In this document: positions 1 to 10,471 of the stretch, one piece after another
How the letters are laid out: the number at the start of each line of letters is the position of its first letter
Numbering within the stretch: position 1 is the stretch's first letter
Assembly: GCF_000499845.2 (NCBI RefSeq)
Contig: NC_023749.2
Location: 32,589,837-32,653,836 of the forward strand
Length of the DNA: 64,000 nucleotides
From: Phaseolus vulgaris
Taxonomy: Eukaryota; Streptophyta; Magnoliopsida; Fabales; Fabaceae
Reading direction: 5' to 3'
Position numbers and translations under genes: made by a program
Notes under the pieces: generated by a model
Seen by the model: the letters and a program-made list of their open reading frames with translations, nothing else
Database searches by the model: none
Told to the model about the DNA's origin: nothing

Positions 1-1083
1 TATCATAGTTTCTAGTTATTTGTATACTTAGAACCCTAAATCCAATTCAAGATTTTTTTACAATATCGATATGTTATAATATTTTTTATCAGTAAAAGAA
101 TAATATTTTATTATAGTAGAATATTTGGGGATTTTCAACCTATTTAAATAATATGCTAACAAAATATTACAAATTTAGCTCAAGTAGTCTCTTGTTACTA
201 CCTAGTAGGATTTCTTTTCAATCATATAAAATATATTTTCATTTTTTATTAAGAATAAATATAATAAAAAGAAACATTTCATAAATATTTTAATCCTTTT
301 AAAAAAAACTCAGAGTCCATTTATCCTCTCAAACTAACTTAAAAAACTCAAATGATGAAGTTCACATCTAAATATTCTTATATTATATCAAAGATTCTAA
401 ATCAATCATCCAATATCTTTATATCCAATTTATAATACAGGGGAACAAAACTTGTTCTTTTTATTTCACTTCTATCAATTCCTTTTTAATTTGTAGTACG
501 GTGACACTTTTTAGGCTACTAATCTTAAGTTCATGTTGCATTGGACAACATGTTGCTCATCCAACTAGATATGTGATATGATTTTTCGTGGAATTATAAT
601 CTTTGTTGCCTTTTTTTGTCAGCAAAGAATTAAAATAACTTGAAGCACTTGAGGAGTACTCTAACACTTATACAAAAGAGGTAAGGCTATGCTGATATAG
701 CCGTAACACATACCTACAACCAACAGATAAACAAAATTGGTTTGTACTAACTTACAAAAGACCGGTGTTAACCCAACTGATATGCATATGTTTCTGGTAC
801 CTCCTACCAAGATGTATACACTAACAAATACTTACAGTTAAAGCTCAACAAACCAGTTGTATACAATTTCCACAACATTGTTTGAACCCAACTGATCTAA
901 AGAGAAGCAAAGGAGTTGTTGCTCCTTCCATAATGTGCGCACAAACAGAGTTCAACTCTTACATCAACATTAGAGAAGCGTACAACCAGTTACCGCAAAA
1001 GCAAAACATAAAAAACACACACACTTCTATTGGATGCTATGCAATCACATTATATAATCTTCTTCCCATTAAATTAGTCCTTC
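1..1083. other. AT-rich intergenic DNA, no gene seen
   Basis: This stretch is AT-rich and has no convincing open reading frame, splice-compatible coding segment or RNA gene. The short open frame near 882 has no recognisable composition and runs into the MITE that follows. I see no LTR or terminal inverted repeat here. Confidence 0.5.
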
Positions 1084-1086
1084 ATT

Positions 1087-1468
1087 CACTACAAGAAAAT
1101 CATGAAATAGAAACCAATTTTTAGAGACCAAAATAATTAGTTGCAATAGTAACTAAATCAGAGACCATTTTAGAAACTAAAAAAAAATTGGTTTCTATAT
1201 TAGTTTCTATTATTGTTAAATAGTTTTTAAATTGGTATCTAATTAGCAACCAAGGTTTTAGAGACCAAATTTAGAAACTAAATAATTGGTAGTTAAAAGT
1301 TTGGTTGCTAATTAGATACTAATTTAGAAACTATTTAACAATAATAGAAACTAATTTAGAAACCAATTTTTTTTTTAGTTTCTAAAATGGTCTTTAATTT
1401 AGTTACTATTGTAACTAATTATTTTAGTCTCTAAAAATTGGTTTCTATTTCATGTTTTTCTTGTAGTG
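1087..1468. mobile_element. CACTA-type palindromic MITE
   Basis: A 382-bp foldback element. It starts with CACTACAAGAAAA and ends with the inverted counterpart, TTTTTCTTGTAGTG. It is flanked by the 3-bp duplication ATT (1084-1086 and 1469-1471), as expected for CACTA (En/Spm) elements. The left half (about 1087-1260) and right half (about 1295-1468) are near-perfect inverted copies of one another, so a transcript would form a long hairpin. It encodes no protein, so movement would have needed a transposase from elsewhere. A degraded relative lies at about 38149-38560. Confidence 0.85.
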
Positions 1469-1479
1469 ATTCTTCGTTA

Positions 1480-2870
1480 TGATAACTAGGTTTCCTTCTC
1501 TTTTCCAGCCCTGTGTTAACTAACATGAACTATCATTTGTCTCAATACCTCCAAAACCCTATACATTAATATTTTAACATGTTCCATTCACTACAATATT
1601 TTTTTTATACATATTTTTGGGTACATATATCATTCAACATTTGAAAATGTAGCCTTTAGTTACTTACTAGTCATCCAAGCCCATACTTTTAGTTATGCAA
1701 TATGAAACACTTCCTTCACATCTTCTCTCTCATTTTTAATATGATTTTATTCCTTTGATTCCATAGGATCACACAATTTCCACCCACATAAACCTCCATA
1801 TGTCATTCCCCATACAACTTAAATTTGGTAGTTGGAAATGTTGCATTGGCTAGTTATGATATGTTGTATAAAAACCTACCCATTTGTTGCACATAGTCCA
1901 TACTCTATGAGCTATCCGACAAGTACAAAACAAGTGACTAATTGTTTCCTCGCATACCCCACACATAACACAAAGAGAATTACCTAATCTTAATCCCTTT
2001 TTCTTATATTCTCTCTAGTAGCCACTTTATTTAGGAAAAGCCATATAAAATGCTTGGTATATGCTAGTGCTTTTGTTCTCTAGAGTTCTTCAAAGAAATC
2101 AATTGTCTATTCTCTATTAAAATTTTGTAACTTTTCATATGCAAACTTTATCGTGTACAACTGTTCATCTTCATCCTTCCATACCCACTCATTTGGGTTA
2201 TGTTTTCTCAGTATAGTTCATTCTACCCCATGCATCATATTTGTTACCAAGCTTGATTGTCATTCGAACCATTCTCTCATCCACCTTATATCTCATTCAC
2301 ATCAATTATCCTTCCATGTACCCACGTCTCCAATTTTGGTTTCCTTAAAATGAGAATTTGTGTACAACCTACCAAATCCTAGTTTATCAGTTCCAAGACG
2401 TCATTTTCATTTAGCTATAAGAGCTTTTTTAAATAACTTAACATCCTTAACTCCTAAGCCCACCTCATATTTTAGTTTGCATCCATTTTCCCAGTTTACC
2501 CATACTATCTTTCTACCCTATTCCCATAAGAAATTCCTCTAATTAAACTTTTTTTTTCTACCCTCTTAGGCATCTTGTATACAAAAAAAAAATGCCATGA
2601 CAGGGATTACAAATTTATTTAGGCATACTCTTCTTGCAAATGATAAGTGTTTGCCCCACTAACCATCTCTTCTCTATTTTCAACAGATAAGTGTTTATCT
2701 CTTCCACAACCTCATTCGCCACCAACACATCGTCTATTAGCCTTTTACCTTTTGTCAATGCTACATGGATATGGTGTATGGCTTTATATAGAACCCTCTT
2801 CAATCTATTTATGACTTTTTTTATATTATTTCCTACCAATGATATGACCTCAAAATAAAACATTTAAGTT
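1480..2870 (-). pseudogene. Degenerate LINE (non-LTR) reverse transcriptase fragment
   Basis: Minus-strand translation in shifting frames gives pieces typical of plant L1-type LINEs. Near 2863-2615 there is a reverse-transcriptase piece containing KGKRLIDDVLVANEVVEE. Between about 2560 and 2150 is the downstream region with WVNWENGCK and GLGVKDVKLFKKAL. Near 2000-1900 is a zinc-binding zf-RVT-like stretch containing LCVMCG and a histidine-cysteine pattern. Stops and frameshifts interrupt it throughout, and most of the catalytic core is missing between the first two pieces. It is a dead fragment. The endonuclease and RNase H domains were not found and the ends are approximate. Confidence 0.6.
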
Positions 2871-3060
2871 TAGTCTCTTTGGTTGTAATAAGAGATTTAT
2901 TTTATAAGTCTTAGTTAGTTGTTTGTTACCCTTTGAATCTTAACTAATATTATCTAATCGTTAAAATTTGTATCTTCCTCAACCGATTTCGAGTTCCACA
3001 AGTAGATATTTCTTTATGTTTGGCTAATATTATGGATAATTTTATTTAATCTCTTTATTA
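2870..3060. repeat. Diverged repeat, second copy near 10945-11110
   Basis: About 180 bp starting near AAGTTTAGTCT, with the shared blocks TATTTTATAAGTC and ATATTATCTAATC and ending near AGTAGATATT. A second copy in the same orientation lies beyond the copia element at about 10945-11110. The two copies differ at many positions. They may be remains of one LTR family, but no intact ends were found. What follows (3060-3360) is AT-rich DNA with no gene. Confidence 0.5.
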
Positions 3061-3360
3061 ATAATTAATAAACTCTATAATTGAGTCTTTAGATAATTTA
3101 TATTTCCTTTTAATAGGAGATCAAACTAAATAGTGATACATAACCCCCTAACCTCAAGCCAAGTAGGAAAAGAGATTTATCCAGCGAAAAATCCATAAAT
3201 AAATTATTGCATAAGTTGTGCCTAATCGCTTTATAGTTGTGTTCGCTCTTAACATTTTATTGATTGTAATTCTTCGAATTACCTTACAAATTAAGGTTTT
3301 ATGATTGCCTTAGATTTTAAGAAAAACGAACTTATGTCCAGCCGAGCTAGGGTTGAGATT

Positions 3361-3780
3361 GATCAACATTTTAATAGTCCAACCAAGTTGGGTTCAAGGT
3401 TGATCAGTGTTTCAATAATCCAACCAAGATAGGGTCAAGGTTGATCAACGTTTTAATAATCCAACCAAGTTGGGGTCGAGGTTGATAAGCTTTTTAATAA
3501 TTTAGCCGAGTTGGGGTCGAGGATGATCAACGTTTTAATAATTTGTCAAGTTTGGATCAAAGCTAATCAATGTTTTAACAATCTAGTAATGTCGAGGCTA
3601 ATCATCCTTTTAATAATCTAGCCAAGTTGGGGTCGAGGTTGATAATCATTTTAATAATCCAGGATGATACAAATCATAGTGAGCTTTTTAATAATCCGAC
3701 CAAGATGGGGTCAAGGCTAATCATAGTCAACTTTATAATAATCTGGCCAACGTTAGGGTCATTGTTGCCTGATTAGGTCA
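3361..3780. repeat. Degenerate 41-bp tandem repeat array
   Basis: The first four units are each 41 bases, starting at 3361, 3402, 3443 and 3484. Each begins GATCAA or similar, continues with TTTTAATAATC and ends near AAGTTGGGGTCGAGG. Later units are more diverged and vary in length, continuing to about 3780. No protein is encoded. Arrays of this kind are common in untranslated parts of LTR retrotransposons, but no parent element is visible here. Confidence 0.75.
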
Positions 3781-3930
3781 GCCTTCCGCTTTTGACACTG
3801 ATTCTTATCTCCTCTTGAAATAAAAAACTTCAATAATCTTAACCAAATCATAATTATAATCATGAACATAACATCTTCCATTTGAATCACCAAAAATCAA
3901 ATTCATCACCACACTATTTTTTCAAAACAA

Positions 3931-3933
<3 letters not shown>

Positions 3934-4029
<96 letters not shown>
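3934..4029. repeat. Compound (CA)n(TA)n microsatellite
   Basis: An uninterrupted CA run of roughly 36 units is followed directly by about 11 TA units. It lies about 130 bp upstream of the Sirevirus target-site duplication. An open frame reading through it encodes only a Thr-His repeat and is not a gene. Confidence 0.95.
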
Positions 4030-4163
4030 CGACATTGAAGAATCAAACCCTTCTAAGCCATGCAACTTTTGAAACAATTAAACAAATCAAGGAACGAATT
4101 AAAACTATACGTATCTTTAGGATTTACAAAATGGAACAATCTGAACCCTACCTGTTTCAACAT

Positions 4164-4787
4164 TGTTGAATCAAGTGTGATCAAAAGCTTTGAAGAATCC
4201 AAATCTTAGCGTTTGATGGAAGGCTGAAGTTGCTTAAAGTTGTTGCTGTGTTTTTAGAGTAGGATCTGGGTAGTTATCTTTGTAATCCACTCTTTGTTGA
4301 ATCTAAAGCTTAAGTGTTTTCAATTCTTTTAAGTTTAAAATGTTTTTCAAACTAAGTGAAAAACAACTTGTTGTTTTGTCGAAACAACCGATTTAAGGTC
4401 AATGTCACTTGAGGGGATCAAGGTCACTTCTTTGGTGGTGTTTGTGTGTAATCTGTAATTGATTGCTTAGTGGATTGCCAGTGGATTCTGGGGACTGGAT
4501 GTAGCTCTTGGTTTAAGAGTGAACTAGTATAAACTGTTTGTGTATCTCTTTCTTCTCTTAAACTCTTTTAAATTCAATAGTTATTGTTTTACTGGTATAA
4601 ACAACCTATTGTTTCGCAGAAACAACCGATTGTATTTCTGGTGCTTTGTTGTTTTGAGCTTTCTTTCTTGGCTAACTGGATTCCTAATCTGGTTTCTTGC
4701 AAAGAATTTCATTCTAGCTTAAAAAGTTTTCGAAAACCCCCTTTAAACAATTCACCCCCCTCTCGTTTAAGGCCATACATTCTAGCA
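4164..4787 (+). repeat. 5' LTR of the Sirevirus-like element (internally deleted)
   Basis: It begins TGTTGAATCAAG and ends CATTCTAGCA. It aligns to both ends of the 3' LTR but lacks about 500 bp of it (roughly 9607-10105), with the join near 4393-4408. The missing part holds the only obvious TATA box of this LTR, so this copy probably cannot start transcription. It has two 21-bp-spaced palindromic motif pairs, at 4361/4382 and 4599/4620. Confidence 0.9.
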
Positions 4788-4789
4788 AT

Positions 4790-4804
4790 TGGTATCAGAG
4801 CTTG
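4790..4804 (+). other. Primer-binding site, initiator tRNA-Met type
   Basis: TGGTATCAGAGC starts two bases after the 5' LTR. It is the standard plant copia primer-binding sequence, complementary to the 3' end of initiator methionine tRNA, and would prime minus-strand DNA synthesis. Confidence 0.9.
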
Positions 4805-4846
4805 GTACTTGAAAAATACTCAAGTTTGATCCTAAAATCTTTTTCA

Positions 4847-5930
4847 ATGGCTGGAAAACTATCTTTTGAGGAAGGTGCTTCAATTAACAAACCACCTTTG
4901 TTCTGTGGTTTGAATTATAAATATTGGGAGGCTACAATGAAAATCCTTGTTAAATCCATTGGTCAAGGGATTTGGGATGCAATTGAAATGGCCCTTTCAC
5001 TCCAAAGATTAAAAAGAATGAATCTTTTATTAAAAAACCTTGGTCCCAATGGACTAATGAAGAAAGTGAAAAGGCTAAGTTTGATTGTTGTGCCAAAAAT
5101 ATAATAACATCTGCTTTGGATTTTAAAGATTTTTTCAGGATAGCAAAGTGTTAATCTGCTAAGGAGATGTGGGATACACTCAAAGCAACTCATGAGAGTA
5201 CCACTGATTTAAAGAAATCAAAGACAAGAAGAAGGAGGAGGAAGAATAAAAAAGGTTTTAATCTATGCTTCATGGCCAAAAAGGAAGATGATTCAAGCAA
5301 TGTAAGTTCCTCTAATTCCTCAAATGCTGAAAATTACAGTCAATTGCTTCAAGCTTTTCAAGAAACACATGAAGAAGCTAACTGATTGGCTCTCTTGAAC
5401 AACCGGTTGAAAGGAATGAACAACTGGCTTGAAAATAGAGTCAAATCACTGGAAGAAGAATTAGAAAACTCAAAAACAAATTTTGAAAACCTTGAAATCC
5501 TTTAAAAAAACTCTTCTTGCAAGTGTGACACTCTTATTTGTGAAAATCTTTGAAAAGAAAGTTCATTATCTTGTAAGGACTGTGGATAAGCTTTCAAAGG
5601 GTAAATCCAACTTTGAGAATGTCTTGGCATCTCAAAATTGTGTCTTTGGAAAAACTGGATTAGGTTTTAATCCACAAAACAAGCAAGGCAAGTTTTCAAA
5701 GTCATTTCTGAAACTGCCAGAAAAAACGACTGATTGTTCTGTCGAAACAACCGGTTGTTACATGCTTCTACTGCATGAAAAGAGGTCATTCTGTCAGATT
5801 CTGTAAAATTAGGAAATATTTTGTTCCTAAAGGCATTATGAAATGGATTCCTAAAGACTCTGAAGTTTCCAGTGATGAATGTAAATCAAAAGGACCCAAA
5901 TTTAAAATGGGACCAAATCTTTGTACTTGA
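4847..5930 (+). pseudogene. copia gag remnant with CCHC zinc knuckle
   Basis: The frame opens MAGKLSFEEG about 60 bp after the LTR and includes NYKYWEATMKI, typical of copia gag N-termini. A frameshift falls near 4985-4990, with in-frame stops at 5152-5154 and 5383-5385. A zinc knuckle with C-x2-C-x4-H-x4-C spacing (CFYCMKRGHSVRFC) is encoded at about 5763-5804; it would bind element RNA in the particle. The sequence just before the knuckle contains a pair of the 21-bp motif (5724/5745). The protein cannot be made whole. Confidence 0.8.
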
Positions 5931-5951
5931 AATTTCACTTTGTAGGGAAAT

Positions 5952-7417
5952 TTGATGGAGAGCATGCAACATATGGACAGTGGCTGCTCAAAACACATGA
6001 CAGGAGATAAATCAAAGTTTGTGAGCATCACCTTCAAACAAGAAGGCCATGTAACATATGGAGATAACAACAAAGGAAGAATTCTTGGAAGAGGCTTTAT
6101 AGGAGATAAGAGTATCTTGATTATTCATGATATCTTGTATGTAGAGGGACTAAAACACAACTTGCTCAGCATTAGCCAACTATGTGACAAAGGCTATCAA
6201 GTAATCTTCAAGACAAACTCTTGTGAAATTTGTCTTCCTAACTCAAAAGAGGTAATGTTGATTGGTAAGAGAATCAACAATGGCTATCTCTTGGATATTT
6301 CTTTTCTTTGCTCTATAGGTTGTCTTCTTTCTAAGCATGATGAATCTTGGTTATTGCATAGAAGAATTGCTCACATTCACATGAATCACTTAAACAAATT
6401 AATCTCAAAAGATCTTATGATTGGGTTGCCCAAGCTTAAGTTTGAGAAGGACCACATATGTGAAGCTTGTCAAAAGGGGAAACAAGTTAAAAATTCTTTC
6501 AAAATTAAAAATGTTGTTTCATCTTTAAAACCCCTTGAGCTGCTCCATATGGATTTGTTTGGACCTTCAAGAACCATGAGTCTTGGTGGCAACTATTATG
6601 CTCTTGTTATTTTGGATGATTTCTCTAGGTACACATGGACTCTCTTCTTAGAATCAAAAAGTGATGCCTTCTCTGCCTTCAAAAAACTTGCTAGAAGGTT
6701 ACAAAATACAAAAAAAACAGCAACATTGGTTCTATAAGGAGTGATCATGAAGGGGAATTTCAAAATGAGAAATTCAGCAAATTCTGTGAGAAGATGGAGA
6801 TCCTACACAACTTCTCTGCACCAAGAACTCCTCAACAAAATGGTGTGGTGGAAAGAAAGAACAGATCTCTTGAAGAGTTGGCAAGAACCATGCTAAGTGA
6901 ATCCTCCTTACCCAAGTATTTTTGGGCTGATGCTATTAGCACCTCTTGATATGTGATGAATAGAGTGCTAATAAGGCCAATCTTGAAGAAAACTCCCTAT
7001 GAACTCTTCAATGGAAGGAAACCAAACATCAATCACCTTAGAGTGTTTGGTTGCAGCTGCTTCGTTCTAAATAATAGAAAGGAAAACCTAGGAAAGTTTG
7101 ATGAAAAAACTGATCTTGGAATCTTTATTGGTTATTCCCTAAATAGTCATGCATATAGGATCTACAACAAGAGGCTCATGACTGTAGAAGAATCTGTTCA
7201 TGTGGTCTTCGATGAAGTTGATCGCAAAAGCATTCAAATCTCAAAGAACAGCACAAAAGAGGATGAGCAGAACATCAATTTGGAGAAGTTGGACTGCTGT
7301 GCAGAAAAACAACCGGTTGATTCATCGAAACAACCGATTGAAATCCTGCAGCAGAATGAGTTACCTAAAGAATGGAGAATACCTAGAGATATGTCAGTGG
7401 AAAACATCATTGGGTAG
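5952..7417 (+). pseudogene. copia protease and integrase remnant
   Basis: This is the protease-integrase part of the polyprotein. An aspartic protease active-site motif, DSGCSKHMTG, lies near the start. The GAG-pre-integrase zinc region follows, with a H-x-H...C-x-x-C pattern around HRRIAHIHMNHL and ICEACQKGK. The integrase core has HMDLFGPS and DDFSRYTW, then PQQNGVVERKN after the first break. Breaks are a frameshift in the A-rich run near 6705-6725 that leads into a stop at 6735-6737, an in-frame TGA at about 6946-6948, and a TAG at 7415-7417. A KQPVDSSKQPIE segment at 7307-7345 is a 21-bp (heptad) duplication of the family motif. Confidence 0.85.
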
Positions 7418-8653
7418 ATAAAGGAGGGTGTTTCTACACGTAGCTCTATCTCAAACTTCTGCAGGCACACTGCTTTTGTCTCTCAAGTTGAACCAAAGTC
7501 GATTGAAAAAGCTCTCAAAGATGAAAAATGGGTGGAAGCTATGCATGAAGAGCTGAATCAGTTTGCTAGAAATGATGTATGGTTTCTGGTTCCTAAAATA
7601 GCTAAGATGAACATCATTGGATCTAAATGGGTTTTCAGAAACAAGCTTGATGAGGCTGGAGTAATTACAAGGAACAAGGCAAGGCTAGTTGCCAAATGCT
7701 ACAATCAAGAGGAAGGGATTGACTATGGAGAAACCTTTGCCCCTATTGCAAGATTGGAAGCTGTGAGGTTGCTGCTGGCTTTTGCTTGTATGAGTGGATT
7801 CAAACTCTTTCAAATGGATGTGAAGAGTGCTTTTCTCAATGGCTTCATCAATGAAGAAATGTATGTTGAGCAACCACCGAGTTTTGAAGATCATCAACAT
7901 CCTAATCATGTCTTTAAGCTGAAAAGGGCATTGTATGGGCTTAAGCAAGCTCCAAGGCAGTGGTATGAGAGGCTTAGCAATTTCCTTTTGTCACATGGTT
8001 ATGAAAGAGGAATGATTGACAAAACTCTCTTCATCAAGAAGTTAAATTCTGAAATTATCCTTGTGCAAATATATGTTGATGACATCATTTTTGGTGCTAC
8101 ACAAGATAGTTTGTGTGAAGAATTTGTGGCAGCTATGCAAGGTGAGTTTGAAATGTCTATGATGGGGGAACTTTCTTTCTTTCCTGGATTGCAGGTCAAG
8201 CAAACAAAGGATGAAATCTTTCTATGCCAATCAAAGTATTGCAAAGAAATTCTCAAGAAGTTTGAAATGGAAAGTTGCAAGGAAGCAAGCACACCTATGC
8301 CTTCAAACTGTTATATGGATGCAGATGCTGCTGGAAAAGGGGTAGATCAAATAAAATACAGAGGTTTAATTGGTTCCTTACTCTATCTTACAACAAGTAG
8401 ACCAGATATCATGTTTGTTGTATGTCTTTTTGCAAGATATCAAGCAAATCCAAAGGAAACTCACTTCAAAGCTGCAAAGAGGATTATTAAATATCTCAAA
8501 GGAACAACCAATGTTGGTCTATGGTATCCTTCTCACTCTCCTATACACTTAATTGGTTATTCAGATTCTGATTTTGTAGGGTGTAAGTTAGACAGAAAAA
8601 AGCACAAGTGGCACTTGTCATCTTCTTGGATCAAGTCTCATCTCTTGGCATAG
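7418..8653 (+). pseudogene. copia reverse transcriptase (RVT_2)
   Basis: This is the longest intact piece of pol. It contains GSKWVFRNKLDE, the QMDVKSAFLNG block, ALYGLKQAPRQWYE and the catalytic YVDDIIFG, so the polymerase core is recognisable and its catalytic aspartates are present. It follows the TAG at 7415-7417 in the same frame. It ends out of frame because an extra base in the A run near 8594-8600 moves the reading into a stop. This break separates it from RNase H. Confidence 0.9.
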
Positions 8654-8999
8654 TAAAAAGCAAGCTTGTGTGGCTCTTTCTATTGCAGAGGCTGAATACA
8701 TTGCTACTGGAAGCTTTTGTGCACAAATTCTTTGGCTTAAACAGCAACTTGCAGATTTTGGATTGAAGATCAGTAAGGTTCCTTTGCCTTGTGACATCAC
8801 AAGTGCTATAAATCTCACCAAAAATCAGATTCAGCATTCAAGAACTAAGCACATTGAGATTCATCATCACTTCATACGAGATCATGTGAACAATGGAGAT
8901 TGTGAAGTGAATTTCATTGAAACAAAACCACTATCAAAAGAAAGGTTTTTCTTCTTAAGAAATGAGTTAGGCATTCTTGACTCTCAAAATCTCTCTTAA
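8604..8999 (+). pseudogene. copia RNase H remnant
   Basis: It continues the polyprotein in the frame next to the RT piece. The open segment from 8670 includes ALSIAEAEYIA, the usual copia RNase H signature, and TKHIEIHHHFIRDH, then stops at 8997-8999. It would remove the RNA template strand during reverse transcription. It is split from RT by a one-base shift only. Confidence 0.85.
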
Positions 9000-9026
9000 A
9001 ATTGTGCTTCAATTCTATTTGTGAAG

Positions 9027-9329
9027 ACAAATAGGGGGAGAATTGGTTGGTTTTTGTGTTGCCTATCCTTTATAATATGTTTCAAACTCTCAAAACTCTC
9101 AAAACTCTGAAATTAAAACTATTTTCTGCTTCTGCTGACAGAAACAATCGATTGAATCGAGGAAACAATCAATTCTTTGTCTGATACAGTGCTTAGTAAT
9201 ATTGCTTTTCTAACCTACTGCTATAGATGTTATGTATTGTATAAAGCTTTGTTTTGCAGGAACTGCTTCAGATTCAAACAAGTCTAACACAAGCAACCAG
9301 GGATTTGTCTTTATCAAATAGGGGGAGAT
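9027..9329 (+). other. 3' untranslated region with two polypurine tracts
   Basis: AAATAGGGGGAGA occurs twice, about 9028-9041 and 9317-9329. The second touches the 3' LTR and is the expected plus-strand primer. Multiple such tracts are a published hallmark of Sireviruses. Between them lies a 21-bp-spaced pair of the family motif (9142/9163). Confidence 0.8.
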
Positions 9330-10466
9330 TGTTGAATCAAGTGTGATAAATTTTTTTTGAAGAATCCAAATCCTAGCGTTTGATGGAAGGCTGACGTTGC
9401 TTGAAGTTGTTGCAGTGTTTTTAGAGTAGGATCTGGGTAGTTATCTTTGAAGTTGCTGCAGTGTTTTTAGAGTAGGATCTGGGTAGTTATCTTTGTAATC
9501 CACTCTTTGTTGAATCTAAAGCTTAAGTGTTTTCAAATCTTTCAAGTTTAAAGTGTTTTTTAAACTAAGTGAAAAACAACTTGTTGTTTTGTCAAAACAA
9601 CCGATTGTTTTACACTTAGGTGTTTTTGAAAAGGTTGAAAACTGTTTTGGTTGGTTGAATTGCTGTCAAACAAAAACAATCAATTGTTTCGTGAAATCAA
9701 TCGATTGTTTGTTTGAAAATCTTAACAGAATTTGTTTTGTTAGTTAAGTGTGCTTTAAATGATTTTCAAACTAAATGCGCTCCTGTTTTAAATGTTTTGA
9801 CCAATATTTTGAAAGCTATAAATAGTTTGTTAATGTTTTATAACAAATAAGAAAAGAGAAAAACAGATTTCAGTTTTTCAGAGATTGCTTTCAAGATTTG
9901 AGTTTTCACCTTTGAGCTTTGGTTTTCTCAAGAGAGAGTGGAATAGGATTACATCTGTATTGATTTCAGTTCATTCTATAACAAGTGTAATTCGTTTTGA
10001 ATACTTTTTACATTCTGGTGTTGTAAAGCCAAGAAGGGTTGTGTGCTCTTGAGGTTGCCAAGATCAACATTCTTGGTGGGTGTGCTGAGCCAAAGGAAGT
10101 GTGTTTCTTGAGGGGATCAAGGTCACTTCTTTGGTGGTGTTTGTGTGTAATTTGTAATTGATTGCTTAGTGGATTGCCAGTGGATTCTGGGGACTGGATG
10201 TAGCTATTGACTTAAGAGTGAACCAGTATAAATTGTTTGTGTATCTCTTTCTTCCCTTAAACTCTTTTAAATTCAGTTGTTATTGTTTTACTAGTATAAA
10301 CAACCGATTGTTTTTCTGGTGCTTTCCTGTTTTGAGCTTTGTTTCTTGGCTAACTGAATTCCTAATCTAGTTTCTTGCAAAGAATTTCATTCTAGCTTAA
10401 ATTTTTTTCGAAAACCCCCTTTAAACAATTCACCCCCACTCTCGTTTAAAGCCATACATTCTAACA
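9330..10466 (+). repeat. 3' LTR of the Sirevirus-like element
   Basis: 1137 bp, from TGTTGAATCAAG to ATTCTAACA. It holds a 46-bp tandem duplication near 9403-9495 (block GTTTTTAGAGTAGGATC twice) that the 5' LTR lacks. It keeps the central 500 bp missing from the 5' LTR. It carries motif pairs at 9574/9595 and 9674/9695 and a single motif near 10299, where the 5' LTR has two. Confidence 0.92.
9816..9825 (+). promoter_or_regulatory. LTR TATA box
   Basis: CTATAAATAG is a strong plant TATA match in the middle of the 3' LTR. A similar TATATAT lies at the matching place in the reversed solo LTR (61410-61418). It is absent from the deleted 5' LTR. It could start outward transcription into 10.5 kb and beyond. 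Confidence 0.6.
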
Positions 10467-10471
10467 AACAT

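Larger units (their letters stand above)
4164..10466 (+). mobile_element. Sirevirus-like Ty1/copia retrotransposon, defective
   Basis: A complete insertion bounded by TG...CA LTRs and the exact 5-bp duplication AACAT (4159-4163 and 10467-10471). The order is 5' LTR, primer-binding site matching initiator tRNA-Met, gag, protease, integrase, reverse transcriptase, RNase H, purine-rich tract and 3' LTR. This Ty1/copia order puts integrase before reverse transcriptase. The RT sequence style, the CCHC gag and the two AAATAGGGGGAGA tracts before the 3' LTR point to the Sirevirus lineage. The coding region has several stops and frameshifts, so it cannot make its own proteins. The 5' LTR is 624 bp and the 3' LTR 1137 bp. 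No envelope-like frame was found between RNase H and the 3' LTR. Confidence 0.92.

Noticed and set aside
3361..3780. CRISPR-like array
   Set aside because: The units are tandem and degenerate with no unique spacers, and the genome is a plant.
3882..4169. Open frame across the CA/TA microsatellite
   Set aside because: It encodes only a Thr-His repeat plus an Ile-Tyr run, so it is a by-product of the microsatellite.
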